A stretch of DNA of 64,000 nt from NCBI RefSeq assembly GCF_002252635.1, contig NZ_NQKX01000002.1:248001-312000 (forward strand), read 5' to 3'. Source of the DNA: Synechococcus sp. MW101C3 (GTDB taxonomy: Bacteria; Cyanobacteriota; Cyanobacteriia; PCC-6307; Cyanobiaceae). Position 1 is the stretch's first letter; the number at the start of each line of letters is the position of its first letter. The notes beneath the pieces are model-generated. The model was not told the origin of the DNA and made no database searches. It saw only the letters and a list, made by a program, of their open reading frames with translations. A program made the translations under genes and the position numbers. Shown piece after piece: positions 55,309 to 64,000 of the stretch.

Positions 55309-55719
55309 GCTCCGATTCTCAGCTGGCCACTTCTCAAGGGAATCAGCCAGCGGTGACACCAGAGGCCAGGGTGGATCCCATTGCGGAGCCGGTGGATATT
55401 GACCCCCCACGAGCAGAAGTGGACAGGACCAACGCCAAGGCACCGGGATGATGCGATGAGGGTTCTGGCAGCCAAGAGTTCTGCACGATTCTCAGAGGCC
55501 AGAACCAGCAGGCCTTCAGGGTTTTAGTCAAGCGCTTGAAGCATGCGGGGAATGATGCAGAACTCTCCCAGGGAGTCAGGGGCATTCCATGCAGTCAGCA
55601 CCCTCTATGGGTGACGGGGACACCGGAAACCGTTCCAGGCTTAATGGGAATCAGCAGCGTCTATGGAAGGCAGCTGCTTCTTTGATCGTCAACAACCTCC
55701 TGGCCAGCGAAGGAACGAC
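55309..55719. other. Convergent spacer, lower G+C, no gene seen
   Basis: 411 bp between pyrFE and the antiporter gene, both pointing into it. No terminator with a T run is evident; GCAGCTGC-centred symmetry near 55665 is too short. A C-rich run near 55402 (ATTGACCCCCCA) resembles an IS end, but no ORF or paired inverted repeat supports that. Base composition drops towards the antiporter. Confidence 0.4.
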
Positions 55720-57969
55720 TCAGTCGGAGAGCAGTGCGGCATCTTCAGACTTGTGATTGATTGTGGTGTCCAGATTGGCAAGACAGGTTGCTGAGCCAAA
55801 TACGAGGAGTTGATCTCCCACCTGAACGATTGCGTTGCCATTGGGGAAGCGCAGATTCTTTCCCTTTCTGCGGATGGCCTGAACAATGACGCCGAATTGC
55901 TGTTGAACCTCCAGTTGAGCCAAGCTTTTGCCTGCCAGTGCACTTCTTTCCTTGATACGGATCCAAACGGAGGAGTCATCCGCTTGCGGAAGGTTGGACA
56001 CTGACCCAGAGGCAAGCTTCTTGAAGGCAGCCAGCTCATCTGCCTCGCCCACCAACAAGTAGGTGTCGCCCTCCTCGAACAACGTATCGGCCTCTGGATA
56101 GTCGATGTGTGCGCCATTGGCTCGGGTCACTGCCATCAGGATGACGCCCGTTAACGATCTAAGCTGTGATTCGGCAATGGATTTACCAAGCAAAGCGGAT
56201 TGCGGCGGAAGAGGATAGAGCTTGGTTGTCATCGTCCTCGTTGCATCCTTAATTTCCTTGAGAATCTGATCTTTAGATTGCTGAGGCCTCAAGGTGGAAT
56301 AATGAGAATCTCGAATCTGCTGAATGTTTTGCTGAATAGCCAGTGAGGGGATACCCAAGGTGGAGAACAGATGGGTTGAGAGTTCCAGGCTGGCCTCAAA
56401 CTCCGGCTGTACGACTTCTCTTGCACCCATTTGGTAAAGAGGCTCAATCTCGCCCTCAGTGCTTGCACGTACCACCAGATCCAATTCAGGATTGAGCACG
56501 AGGGATCGTTTCAGACACAGCCGAATGCTCATGGGGTCGGGCAAGGCAATCGCCATTCCTTTGGCCTGGGTTACTCCTGCCTTTTCAAGGACGAGCGCAC
56601 TTGCTGCGTTGCCAAAAATGTATGGAATCCTTGCTTCTCTCAGTTTCTGCACATACTGCTCGGACTGCTCGATGACCATGACGGGATAGTCGCGCTCAAG
56701 CAACAGCTTCACAATGTTGCTGCCAACTCTTCCGTAGCCACAGACCACAATATGGTTGCGCAGAGACGCAACCTCCGAGGAGGCTTCCATCGCACCATCG
56801 GCTTTTGCAAACCAGGAAAATGCCTCAGCTCTCTCCAAAAGCGCAGGCAGCCACTGAAGAACGAAAGGCGTAACAATCAACGTGACCGCAGTTGTGCCCA
56901 GAATCAACGAATAGACATTCTCTGAGATCAAGCCAAATTTGCTGCCTTGCCCTGCCAGCACAAACGAGAATTCACCAATCTGAGCCAATCCCAGCCCTGA
57001 AATGATAGCTGTCTTCAGCGGGTACTTAAAGAAGAACACCAAGGGTGCAGTGATCAACGACTTGCCGATTAGAACAAGGGCGACCAAGCCCAGAATGAGC
57101 GGCAGATTATTCCAGAGGAAAACTGGATCGATCAATATACCAATGGCGGCAAAGAATGCCGCTGCGCAGATATCCCGGATTGGCTCTACGTAATCAAGAG
57201 TCTGATCAGAATATTCAACCTCTGAGATCATCAGACCAGCAACAAAGGCACCCATTTCGGTTGAGAGTCCAATTTTCCCAGTGAGCAGTGCAATGCAAAG
57301 GCAAAGTGTGACGACACCAAGCAGGAAGAGTTCATGGCTTTCCGTCTTTGCCAGGAGTTGCAAGTAAGGAGGGATGAGCCACCTGCCCACCACATAGGCA
57401 CCCAGGGCGAACAGGGCAAGCTTCAGGACAGCGAAACCAATCGCATAACCGAGTTCTTCTATCGGGCTATTGAGAGCTGGCAGGATCGCAAGCATCAAGC
57501 CAAGGGCCAGATCCTGGACAATCAAGATCCCAAGCATGACCTGTCCATGGGCCGTAGCCATTTCATCCTGTTCTGCCAAAGCTTTGATGACGACGGCAGT
57601 GGACGAGAGCGAAACCAACTCGCCAAGGAAGATGCCCTGCGGAACAGTGGTGACCCAGCCCACAGTCACTGCCACCAGGGCCGTCAGAGAAATGGTTAGG
57701 AGCAGCTGCAAGCTACCACCACCCAACGCAATCTTTTTGACCTTATTGAGCTCTGCAAGGGAGAACTCAACGCCGATTGTGAAAAGCAGGAACGTGACGC
57801 CTAATTCGGCAATGGTTTCAACTTCTTCGTAGTTCCCAATCAATCCAAGCTCAAACGGGCCAACAATCACACCCGCAAGCAAATAGCCCAGGATCACTGG
57901 TTGCTTCAGCAGGGATGCCAGCAAGCCGCCAAACGCAGCAGCCGCAAAGATGATGATCAGTTCTGTCAT
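55720..57969 (-). CDS. CPA2-type cation/proton antiporter with RCK domains (KefB-like)
   Basis: 749 residues. The membrane half (about 1-385) has 12 or so hydrophobic segments and CPA2 signatures LLFTIGVEFSLAEL, SLSSTAVVIKAL and VQDLALG. A TrkA-N/RCK nucleotide-binding domain (about 405-520: HIVVCGYGRVGSNIVKLL, with VVIEQ-like VMVIEQSEQ) and two TrkA-C domains (about 590-660 and 670-745) follow. It probably exchanges K+ or Na+ for H+, gated by nucleotides. One line (56881-56940) is 27/60 = 45% G+C by count, far below neighbours, suggesting transfer. Alternatives are K+ efflux of the KefB/KefC class or a Na+/H+ exchanger. Confidence 0.9.
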   Translation of the reverse strand: MTELIIIFAAAAFGGLLASLLKQPVILGYLLAGVIVGPFELGLIGNYEEVETIAELGVTFLLFTIGVEFSLAELNKVKKIALGGGSLQLLLTISLTALVAVTVGWVTTVPQGIFLGELVSLSSTAVVIKALAEQDEMATAHGQVMLGILIVQDLALGLMLAILPALNSPIEELGYAIGFAVLKLALFALGAYVVGRWLIPPYLQLLAKTESHELFLLGVVTLCLCIALLTGKIGLSTEMGAFVAGLMISEVEYSDQTLDYVEPIRDICAAAFFAAIGILIDPVFLWNNLPLILGLVALVLIGKSLITAPLVFFFKYPLKTAIISGLGLAQIGEFSFVLAGQGSKFGLISENVYSLILGTTAVTLIVTPFVLQWLPALLERAEAFSWFAKADGAMEASSEVASLRNHIVVCGYGRVGSNIVKLLLERDYPVMVIEQSEQYVQKLREARIPYIFGNAASALVLEKAGVTQAKGMAIALPDPMSIRLCLKRSLVLNPELDLVVRASTEGEIEPLYQMGAREVVQPEFEASLELSTHLFSTLGIPSLAIQQNIQQIRDSHYSTLRPQQSKDQILKEIKDATRTMTTKLYPLPPQSALLGKSIAESQLRSLTGVILMAVTRANGAHIDYPEADTLFEEGDTYLLVGEADELAAFKKLASGSVSNLPQADDSSVWIRIKERSALAGKSLAQLEVQQQFGVIVQAIRRKGKNLRFPNGNAIVQVGDQLLVFGSATCLANLDTTINHKSEDAALLSD

Positions 57970-58881
57970 TGGTGGTGGGAAGGCGTTCTCGGTCTAAGCA
58001 CGTGATGGCGTCGCTACAACGACTCTCGGTGAGGCCTTTCCACTCCCATGCCGTGAAGGATTTCACTTCCTACGAAGAGAGGTGTCTCTGCGCGAAGGGA
58101 AACGCCTCGGCGATTCAGTCCGACCGTCCTTTCCAGTCAGCTGGCTGGGGGCATCCAGCGGGAGCGATCAGGACATGCTTAGGAGGGTGATTTGGCCTTG
58201 GATAGGAGCGTGATAGGGGCGTGCACAGGAAGTGATTGGGTCATCCTCAAAAGAGTGATTGGGTCACCCATAGGAGAGGGGTTGAGCCCCGTACAGAAGG
58301 GTCATCGGGCCATGCGTGAGAGTGTGCTTGGGGCACCAGACAGCAGAGTGATGAGTGTAACCGTGGGCATCTGTCTGCATCGATACGTTGGTTCAACAAG
58401 CACCAAGCCGCAACCTCAGGCCCGCCTGATCATTTCCCCACGCACAGTCTTCTGACCAGCTCCGTGCCATTGCAATGGCAGGAACGTTGGTCATCGTGCC
58501 GGTTGTTGATTCACCGCTGATGACCAGCTGCCTAGAGAAACCTGTGAGCCGGCCCAGTCGGGTCAGTGAACGTATGGGCTCCCGGCGGCCGCGGACAGCA
58601 GACCCCAAAGCCCCCCTGCAGCGGAGCTGAGGTCTGGACCCGCTCTTGTGCAGTTCACCTGGCCATAGAACAGGCTGAGAGTTCCGTTGACACCCGCTGG
58701 CCTCAAAAGGAAGAGGGCGATCACCTGATGCAGGGGTGGGATCAAGGTCCTCACGCTGTGAATGGTCGTCGGCGTTTGCTTCGATCTTCTGCCTCAGTGC
58801 CTCTCCACAGGGAGGAAGCAAGCCGAGGAAGCCGGCGCCGAACGATGGGCGTGGCAGAGTTCGCCGCCGCGTGATGTCCCC
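57970..58881. other. 912-bp gene-poor region upstream of the antiporter
   Basis: The antiporter start lies at the left end and the pyrC stop at the right. It contains the antiporter promoter region and a tandem array of about 23-bp units (separate entry). No gene was accepted: small frames have no start context or family resemblance, and the long plus-strand frame starting at 58762 is the antisense of pyrC. Confidence 0.45.
58161..58363. repeat. Degenerate tandem array, unit about 23 bp
   Basis: About eight imperfect units of 21-24 bases start with GGAG(G/C)GTGAT and contain a T-GGG-(T/C)CA core (starts near 58161, 58182, 58205, 58228, 58252, 58273, 58296, 58319, 58343). Adjacent copies differ by several bases, so the array is old or diverging. 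It is about 200-390 bp upstream of the antiporter start codon on the other strand. Confidence 0.65.
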
Positions 58882-59976
58882 TCAGTCGACCAGGCGCCAG
58901 GGCAGAGTCTGGCCGGCGTGGAACGGCACCAGTACCTCCACACCGCCGTTGCCATCGGCCAGCTCCAGGCGCCGTGGCACCGGCACCGGCTCGCGGCGCA
59001 GTTCCACGGTCTGCTCGTGGGGCGGCAGGCCGTAGAAGCGGGGGCCGTAGAGCGACGCAAAGGCTTCGAGCCGGTGCAGTGCCCCCTCCTGCTCGAACAC
59101 CTGCGCGTAGCTCTCCAGCGCATGGGGCGCATTGAAGATGCCGGCGCAGCCGCAGGCCGCTTCCTTGGCGGAGCGGCGATGGGGGGCGGAATCGGTGCCG
59201 AGGAAGAAGCAGGGGTTGCCGGAGACGGCGGCACGGCGGAGGGCCAGGCGGTGCCGTTCCCGCTTGATCACCGGCAGGCAGTAGAAGTCGGGCCAGATCC
59301 CACCGCTGAACATTGCGTTGCGGTTGAGCTGCAGGTGGTGGGGGGTGATCGTGGCGCACAGGCGTGGGCTGTCGCCACCCGCCTGGCTCTCCACGAAGGC
59401 CACCGCTTCGCTGGTGGTGATGTGCTCGAGCACCACCCGCATGCGGGGATAGCGCTCCAGCAGCGGCTTCAGGTGCCGCTCGATGAACACCGCTTCGCGA
59501 TCGAAGATGTCGATCTCCGCGTCGGTGACCTCACCGTGCAGGAGCAGCGGCATGCCGATGCGCTCCAGCGTGTCGAACACGGGCGTGAGCCTGGCGATGT
59601 CGGTCACGCCGTGGGCCGAATTGGTGGTGGCGTTGGCCGGATAGAGCTTCACGGCCGTGAAGATGCCGGCCGCATGGCCCCGCTCCAGTTCCGCCGGATC
59701 GATCGTGTCGGTGAGGTAGGCGGTCATCAGCGGCTGGAAGCGGCTGCCGGGCGGCAGGGCGGCCAGGATCCGCTGGCGGTAGGCCTCGGCCATCGCCGCC
59801 GTGGTGATCGGCGGGCTCAGGTTGGGCATCACGATCGCCCGCCCGAACGCCCGCGCCGTGGCAGCCACCACCGCGTTGAGCAGGGGGCCGTCGCGCAGAT
59901 GCACGTGCCAGTCATCCGGGCGACGCATCACCAGGGCAGGGGAGGCCGGGTCCGGCGCGGCTGAGGAAACGGACAT
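58882..59976 (-). CDS. pyrC: Dihydroorotase
   Basis: Zinc amidohydrolase closing carbamoyl-aspartate to dihydroorotate in pyrimidine synthesis. 364 residues from the ATG at 59976 (a TTG just before it is also open). Zinc ligands H24 and H26 are in DDWHVHLRDG, the carbamylated Lys is in TAVKLYPANATTNS, and further His ligands are in LLLHGEVTD and VLEHITT, with FLGTDSAPH for the final Asp. This is the E. coli-type class II enzyme (about 345 residues). It is unlinked from the fused pyrFE except by neighbourhood. Confidence 0.95.
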   Translation of the reverse strand: MSVSSAAPDPASPALVMRRPDDWHVHLRDGPLLNAVVAATARAFGRAIVMPNLSPPITTAAMAEAYRQRILAALPPGSRFQPLMTAYLTDTIDPAELERGHAAGIFTAVKLYPANATTNSAHGVTDIARLTPVFDTLERIGMPLLLHGEVTDAEIDIFDREAVFIERHLKPLLERYPRMRVVLEHITTSEAVAFVESQAGGDSPRLCATITPHHLQLNRNAMFSGGIWPDFYCLPVIKRERHRLALRRAAVSGNPCFFLGTDSAPHRRSAKEAACGCAGIFNAPHALESYAQVFEQEGALHRLEAFASLYGPRFYGLPPHEQTVELRREPVPVPRRLELADGNGGVEVLVPFHAGQTLPWRLVD

Positions 59977-60119
59977 CAAACGGCGACCCAGGCCCGGACC
60001 TGAACGCCATCATCGCCTTCGTCTGAGGGGATGGAGAGCGGTCGTGCAACGTGTGGGCGTTGTGACCGGCACTCCTTGTGTCCTGCTGGCAAACTGCGCT
60101 CACTTCGCCACAGCCCCTG

Positions 60120-61250
60120 ATGCTTCAGCTGCGATCACCGCGCCTGCAACCATCGCGTCTGCAACCATCAGGTCTGCAGCGGCTGCGTCTGCGATCCCTG
60201 CTGGCGGCGGCTCCGGTGGTGCTGTCCCTGCTGCTGACCAGCTGCGCCAACGACGGCGGCGGCGGCGAAGGGGTGCAGAGCCAGAAGATGGACACGATCC
60301 GCAGCCGCAGCAAGCTCGTCTGCGGCGTGGATGGCAAGCTGCCGGGCTTCAGCTTCCTCGGCCCCGACGGCACCTACAGCGGCCTGGATGCCGACACCTG
60401 CCGGGCGGTGGCTGCCGCCGTGCTCGGCGATCCGTCGAAGGTGGAATACCGCGACCTCAACTCCAGTGAGCGCTTTGCGGCCCTCGCCAGCGGCGAGGTG
60501 GACATGCTGGCCCGCAACACCACCATGACCCTGAGCCGCGATTCAGCCGGCGGCAACGGCATTTCCTTCGGTCCCACCACCTTTTATGACGGTCAGGGCC
60601 TGATGGCCCCGGTGGCCAGCGGCATCAAGACCCTCAAGGATCTGGCCGGCAAGCCGATCTGCGTGGAGAGCGGCACCACCACCGAGCTCAACCTGGCTGA
60701 TCGCATGCGCGAGCAGGGCATCGCCTACACCCCGCTCAAATTCCAGACTGGCGACCAGACCTACGCCGCCTACCTGGGCGGCCGCTGCGTGGCCGTGACC
60801 AGCGACCGTTCCCAGCTGGCCGCCAAGCGCAGCAGCTTCCCGCAGCCCGATGCCCACATCCTGCTGCCGGAAGTGATGAGCAAGGAACCGCTCACCCCCG
60901 CCACCGTCAACGGTGATCCCGCCTGGGCCGATGCCCTGCGCTGGACCGTCTTCGCCCTGTTCCAGGCGGAGGAGCTGGGCATCACCCAGGCCAACGTGGC
61001 CGCCAAGGTGGCGGAAGCCAAGGCCAACACCAACCTGGCCGACCTGCGCCGTTTCCTTGGCGTGGAAGGGGATTTCGGCAAGCAGCTGGGCCTGCCGGCG
61101 GATTTCGTGCCCAAGGCGATCGCTGCGGTGGGCAACTACGGCGAGATCTTCGAGCGCAATGTGGGCACCGGCTCCCCGCTCAAGCTCGAACGGGCCGAGA
61201 ACCGGCAGTGGAAAGACGGTGGGCTGATCTACTCGCCGCCCTTCCGTTGA
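60120..61250 (+). CDS. Polar amino-acid ABC transporter, substrate-binding lipoprotein
   Basis: 376 residues from the ATG at 60120 with a lipoprotein signal ending LLLTSC (lipobox Cys 42) after a long basic, repeat-encoded N-terminus. The mature part has the periplasmic-binding fold of the family 3 amino-acid binders: TIRSRSKLVCGVDGKLPGFSFLG-like start, LDADTCRAVAAAVLGD, DMLARNTTMTLSRD and LKDLAGKPICVESGTT. It resembles AapJ/BztA/NatF (glutamate, glutamine, aspartate, broad). First gene of the importer operon; the permease begins 10 bp after its stop. Confidence 0.9.
   Translation: MLQLRSPRLQPSRLQPSGLQRLRLRSLLAAAPVVLSLLLTSCANDGGGGEGVQSQKMDTIRSRSKLVCGVDGKLPGFSFLGPDGTYSGLDADTCRAVAAAVLGDPSKVEYRDLNSSERFAALASGEVDMLARNTTMTLSRDSAGGNGISFGPTTFYDGQGLMAPVASGIKTLKDLAGKPICVESGTTTELNLADRMREQGIAYTPLKFQTGDQTYAAYLGGRCVAVTSDRSQLAAKRSSFPQPDAHILLPEVMSKEPLTPATVNGDPAWADALRWTVFALFQAEELGITQANVAAKVAEAKANTNLADLRRFLGVEGDFGKQLGLPADFVPKAIAAVGNYGEIFERNVGTGSPLKLERAENRQWKDGGLIYSPPFR
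60141..60185. repeat. In-frame 15-bp tandem repeat in the signal-peptide region
   Basis: Units begin at 60141 (CGCCTGCAACCATCG), 60156 (CGTCTGCAACCATCA) and a degraded third at 60171. They encode LQPSR-LQPSG-LQR in the extended N-terminus of the binding protein. Confidence 0.75.
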
Positions 61251-61260
61251 GCACCTCGCG

Positions 61261-62247
61261 ATGAGCGACATCCAGCGGGTTCCCTGGTGGCGGGATCGGC
61301 GCGTGGTTCCCTGGTTGGTCCAGGGGGCTGTGGGGCTGGCGATCCTGGTGGTGATCGCCCTGCTGATGGGCAACCTGGTGCGCAACCTCACCGCCGCCGG
61401 GCTGCTGCTCACCTGGCGCTGGCTCGGGCAACCTTCGAGCTTCGATGTGGCCGAAAGCCTCATCCCCTTCGATGCCTCCATGCCCTACTGGCGGGTGTTG
61501 CTGGTGGGGCTGGTGAACAGCCTGCGGGCAATCGTGGTGGGCCTGGTGGGGGCCACGCTCCTGGGCACGGCGGTGGGCATGGCCGCCTTCAGCGGCAATG
61601 GCCTGCTGCGCCGCCTGGCGCGGGTATACGTGGAGGTGATCCGCAACATCCCGTTGCTGCTGCAGCTGCTGTTCTGGTATTTCGTGGTGTTCCTGGCGCT
61701 GCCGAACAGCACGGCGGCCCTGCAACTCCCTGGGGTAGTGCTCTCCAAATCGGGGCTGTATCTCGCCTGGTTTGCCGAGGGTTTCCGCTGGCAGGGGCCC
61801 ACCCTGGTGAACGACGTCTGGCAGGCGCCGCTGCGCCTGTCGGTGGAGTTCTCGGCCCTGATCACCGGCCTGATCACCTACACCGGCGCCTTCGTGGCCG
61901 AGGTGGTGCGCGGCGGCATCGCCGCGGTGCCACGCGGGCAGTGGGAAGCGGCCACTTCCCTGGGCCTGCACTGGAGCGCCACGATGCGCAGGGTGGTGTT
62001 GCCCCAGGCGCTGCGGGTGATCGTGCCAGGGCTCAACAGCCAATACATCTCCCTGGCCAAAAACTCCGCCCTGGCGGTGGCGGTGGGCTACGCCGATCTT
62101 TATTCCGTCTCTGAAACCACCCTCAACCAGACGGGCCGCGCCCTGGAAGTGTTCCTGCTGCTGCTGGGCGCCTATCTGCTGATCGATCTGGTGATTTCGG
62201 TGCTGATGAACGGCGTCAACCAACTGGTGCAGATTCGCGAGCGCTGA
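61261..62247 (+). CDS. Amino-acid ABC transporter permease 1 (AapQ/BztB-like)
   Basis: 328-residue inner-membrane permease with an N-terminal single span (about 18-40), a periplasmic loop, and the HisM/GlnP-type permease core. The EAA-loop motif WEAATSLGLHWSATMRRVVLPQALRVI (in parts: EAATSLGLHWSA and VVLPQALRVIVPG) sits at about 215-245, and ISLAKNSALAVAVGYADL follows. Comparable length to AapQ/BztB. Its stop overlaps the start of permease 2 by 1 bp. Confidence 0.91.
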   Translation: MSDIQRVPWWRDRRVVPWLVQGAVGLAILVVIALLMGNLVRNLTAAGLLLTWRWLGQPSSFDVAESLIPFDASMPYWRVLLVGLVNSLRAIVVGLVGATLLGTAVGMAAFSGNGLLRRLARVYVEVIRNIPLLLQLLFWYFVVFLALPNSTAALQLPGVVLSKSGLYLAWFAEGFRWQGPTLVNDVWQAPLRLSVEFSALITGLITYTGAFVAEVVRGGIAAVPRGQWEAATSLGLHWSATMRRVVLPQALRVIVPGLNSQYISLAKNSALAVAVGYADLYSVSETTLNQTGRALEVFLLLLGAYLLIDLVISVLMNGVNQLVQIRER

Positions 62248-63509
62248 TGACCTCCTCCTTCTCCCCGCCGCTGCAGCCGCCCAGGCCCGCTCCCCCCTCC
62301 ACCCGCCGTAGCTGGCGCGGGGCGCTGCGTCAGGAGCTGTTCGCCACTCCGCTCGACGGGGTGATCAGCGTGGTGCTGCTCGCTGCCCTGCTGGCCGCCG
62401 CGGTGGGCCTGTGGCAGTGGGCCTTCCGCCAGGCCCAGTGGGCGGTGATCCAGGCCAACACCACCCTCTTTGCCGTGGGGCGCTACCCGCTGCCGCAGCA
62501 ATGGCGTCTCTGGCTGCTGGTGACCCTGGCGGCGGCCACGATCGGTGTGAGCTGGGGCCTGCTGCGCAGCCATCCGCGCGCCGATCGCACCGGCACGCTC
62601 TGGCCCTTCAACGACCTGGTGGCCATCGCCGTGCTGGCCTTTCTGGCCGCCTGGCTGCCGGCTGCGCTGAAGCTGCCGCTGCCCCTGCAGCTGCGCTGGT
62701 GGGCGATCACGGCGCTGCTGCTGATGCTGCGGGGAGTGTCTGGGCAGTGGGGGCGGCTGGTGCCGCGCCGACTGCTGCGCTTTCTGCCGCTGTTCTGGCC
62801 GGCGCTCTACCTGTTCGGGATGGTGCTGATCGCCGGCGGGCTGGGCGTTCCGCACGTGCCGCCGTCGGAGTGGGGCGGCCTGCTGCTCACGCTGCTGATG
62901 GCCAGCTTCGCCATCCTGCTCAGCTTCCCAATCGGCATCGTGGTGGCCCTGGGCCGCCGCAGCACCCTGCCGCTGCTGCGCTGGAGCTCGGTGCTTTACA
63001 TCGAGTTCATCCGCGGCGCCCCGCTGATCACCCTGTTGTTCCTGGGGCAGAACATCCTCGGTTACATGCTTCCCGGCGGCTGGGCCCCCGACCGCGTCTG
63101 GCGGGCCGCCTGGGTGCTTACCTTCTTCTGCGGGGCCTATCTGGCGGAAGCTGTGCGCGCCGGACTGGCGGCGGTGCCCGTCGGACAGCTGGAGGCCGCC
63201 CGCTCCCTGGGGCTCTCGGTGCCGCAGGCCCTGCGGCATGTGGTGCTGCCCCAGGCCCTGCGCATCGCCCTGCCCGCCACGGTGGGGCAGTTCATCTCCC
63301 TGCTGCAGGACACCACCTTGCTGTCATTGATCGGCCTACTCGATCTGCTCGGTACCGCCCGTACGGTGATGGCCAATCCGGAATTCCTCGGCAAAAACGC
63401 CGAGGTGTACCTCACCCTTGCGGTGCTGTTCTGGTGCTGCTGCGCCGCCCTTGGCCTCGGCAGCCGGGCTCTGGAGCGCCGCCTCGATCCCTCCCACTCC
63501 CCCACCTGA
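62247..63509 (+). CDS. Amino-acid ABC transporter permease 2 (AapM/BztC-like)
   Basis: 420-residue permease with extra N-terminal spans (about 50-190) before the permease core. Core motifs are VLYIEFIRGAPLITLLFL (about 250-267) and EAARSLGLSVPQALRHVVLPQALRIALP (in parts: EAARSLGLSVPQ and VVLPQALRIAL). The long N-terminus matches AapM/BztC-type second permeases. It lies between permease 1 and the ATPase in a 4-gene operon. Confidence 0.91.
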   Translation: MTSSFSPPLQPPRPAPPSTRRSWRGALRQELFATPLDGVISVVLLAALLAAAVGLWQWAFRQAQWAVIQANTTLFAVGRYPLPQQWRLWLLVTLAAATIGVSWGLLRSHPRADRTGTLWPFNDLVAIAVLAFLAAWLPAALKLPLPLQLRWWAITALLLMLRGVSGQWGRLVPRRLLRFLPLFWPALYLFGMVLIAGGLGVPHVPPSEWGGLLLTLLMASFAILLSFPIGIVVALGRRSTLPLLRWSSVLYIEFIRGAPLITLLFLGQNILGYMLPGGWAPDRVWRAAWVLTFFCGAYLAEAVRAGLAAVPVGQLEAARSLGLSVPQALRHVVLPQALRIALPATVGQFISLLQDTTLLSLIGLLDLLGTARTVMANPEFLGKNAEVYLTLAVLFWCCCAALGLGSRALERRLDPSHSPT

Positions 63510-63511
63510 CC

Positions 63512-64000
63512 ATGACCGCCAGTCAGCCGATGATCGAGGCCCGCGGGGTCCAGAAGTGGTACCCCAACGGCTTCCATGCCCTGCGCGGCGTGGATCTGAG
63601 CGTGAGCCGCGGCGAGGTGGTGGTGATCATGGGGCCCTCGGGCTCAGGCAAGAGCACCTTCATCCGCACCTTCAACGCCCTCGAAGACTTCCAGGAGGGC
63701 ACGATCACCATCGATGGCATCGCCCTCTCCAACGACCTGCGCAACATCGATGCGATCCGCTGCGACACCGGCATGGTGTTCCAGCAGTTCAACCTCTTTC
63801 CTCATCTCACCGTGCTGGAGAACCTCACGCTGGCGCCGGTGGTGGTGCGCAAGCGGCGGAAGGCCGAGGTGGAGGCCCAGGCCCTGGGTCTGCTGGAGCG
63901 GGTGGGCATCGCCGAGCAGGCGGGCAAGTACCCCGGCCAGCTCTCCGGCGGCCAGCAGCAGCGGGTGGCGATCGCCCGCTCGCTGTGCATGGAACCGCGC
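63512..64000 (+). CDS. Amino-acid ABC transporter ATP-binding protein (partial)
   Basis: Starts 2 bp after the permease stop and runs to the edge of the window; 163 residues are visible. Walker [10 protein letters not shown] at 41-49, Q-loop [17 protein letters not shown] (about 89-105) and signature LSGGQQQR at 144-151. It is of the GlnQ/AapP/BgtA type that energises polar amino-acid import. Walker B and the switch His are cut off by the window end. Confidence 0.93.
   Translation, partial: MTASQPMIEARGVQKWYPNGFHALRGVDLSVSRGEVVVIMGPSGSGKSTFIRTFNALEDFQEGTITIDGIALSNDLRNIDAIRCDTGMVFQQFNLFPHLTVLENLTLAPVVVRKRRKAEVEAQALGLLERVGIAEQAGKYPGQLSGGQQQRVAIARSLCMEPR

Noticed and set aside
55343-55585. 80-residue minus-strand frame and an IS-like ATTGACCCCCCA end near 55402
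   Set aside because: No transposase domain, no paired inverted repeat and no target duplication could be found, so I do not call an IS remnant.
58762-59964. 400-residue plus-strand frame over pyrC
   Set aside because: Antisense shadow of pyrC, which has all zinc ligands.

Overview
The window looks like the chromosome of a G+C-rich picocyanobacterium of the Cyanobium / freshwater-to-euryhaline Synechococcus type. This is inferred from photosynthesis genes (psb30, acsF, a plant-type [2Fe-2S] ferredoxin, prk, class II fba, ycf20, glycerate kinase), the strongly G+C-biased codon use, and short spacers with many ATGA and TGATG gene overlaps. No rRNA, tRNA, CRISPR array, intact insertion sequence, prophage or integrase was seen. 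Every named gene is a cellular gene.

Layout. 1-8.7 kb: proB 3' end, lpxD, leuB, a class-I-type phosphoribulokinase, a prepilin peptidase, accD, an exported protein, a Gfo/Idh oxidoreductase and fba with a clear terminator. 9-14.7 kb: a large UPF0182 membrane protein, then thrC with a ThiS/MoaD-like sulfur carrier and a bicupin protein. 14.8-22 kb: an unusual FtsH, rpmF, glycerate kinase, ycf20, a HAD phosphatase, recJ and psb30. 21.6-28.4 kb: a CxxCC protein, two half-size UPF0016 cation transporters, an RNase II-like protein without its catalytic residues, ubiX, two small conserved proteins and acsF. 28.5-34.8 kb: tldD/pmbA, fmt, an SPFH-like protein and a DEAD-box helicase. 35.1-38.5 kb: a lower-G+C block with a response regulator, histidine kinase and RTX-type Ca-binding protein. 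38.8-48.7 kb: a three-gene transhydrogenase, petF, malic enzyme, small unknown proteins, PPK2, a GHL10-like lipoprotein-type hydrolase and an MDR oxidoreductase. 48.8-53.5 kb: a PQQ-type sugar dehydrogenase divergent from sdhCAB. 53.6-60 kb: a fused pyrF-pyrE gene and pyrC flanking a low-G+C CPA2 antiporter and gene-poor DNA with a tandem array. 60-64 kb: a polar amino-acid ABC importer running off the right edge.

Functionally the region combines Calvin-cycle, photorespiratory and chlorophyll steps with electron-carrier genes (transhydrogenase, ferredoxin, succinate dehydrogenase) and amino-acid and pyrimidine synthesis. The most notable observations are the predicted catalytically dead RNB protein, the thrC/sulfur-carrier pair, the psb30 / CxxCC / paired UPF0016 cluster, and repeated short tandem duplications (12-28 bp units, each private to its locus) in spacers and inside reading frames. 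Start codons were adjusted where the longest frame conflicted with a neighbour or with family length.
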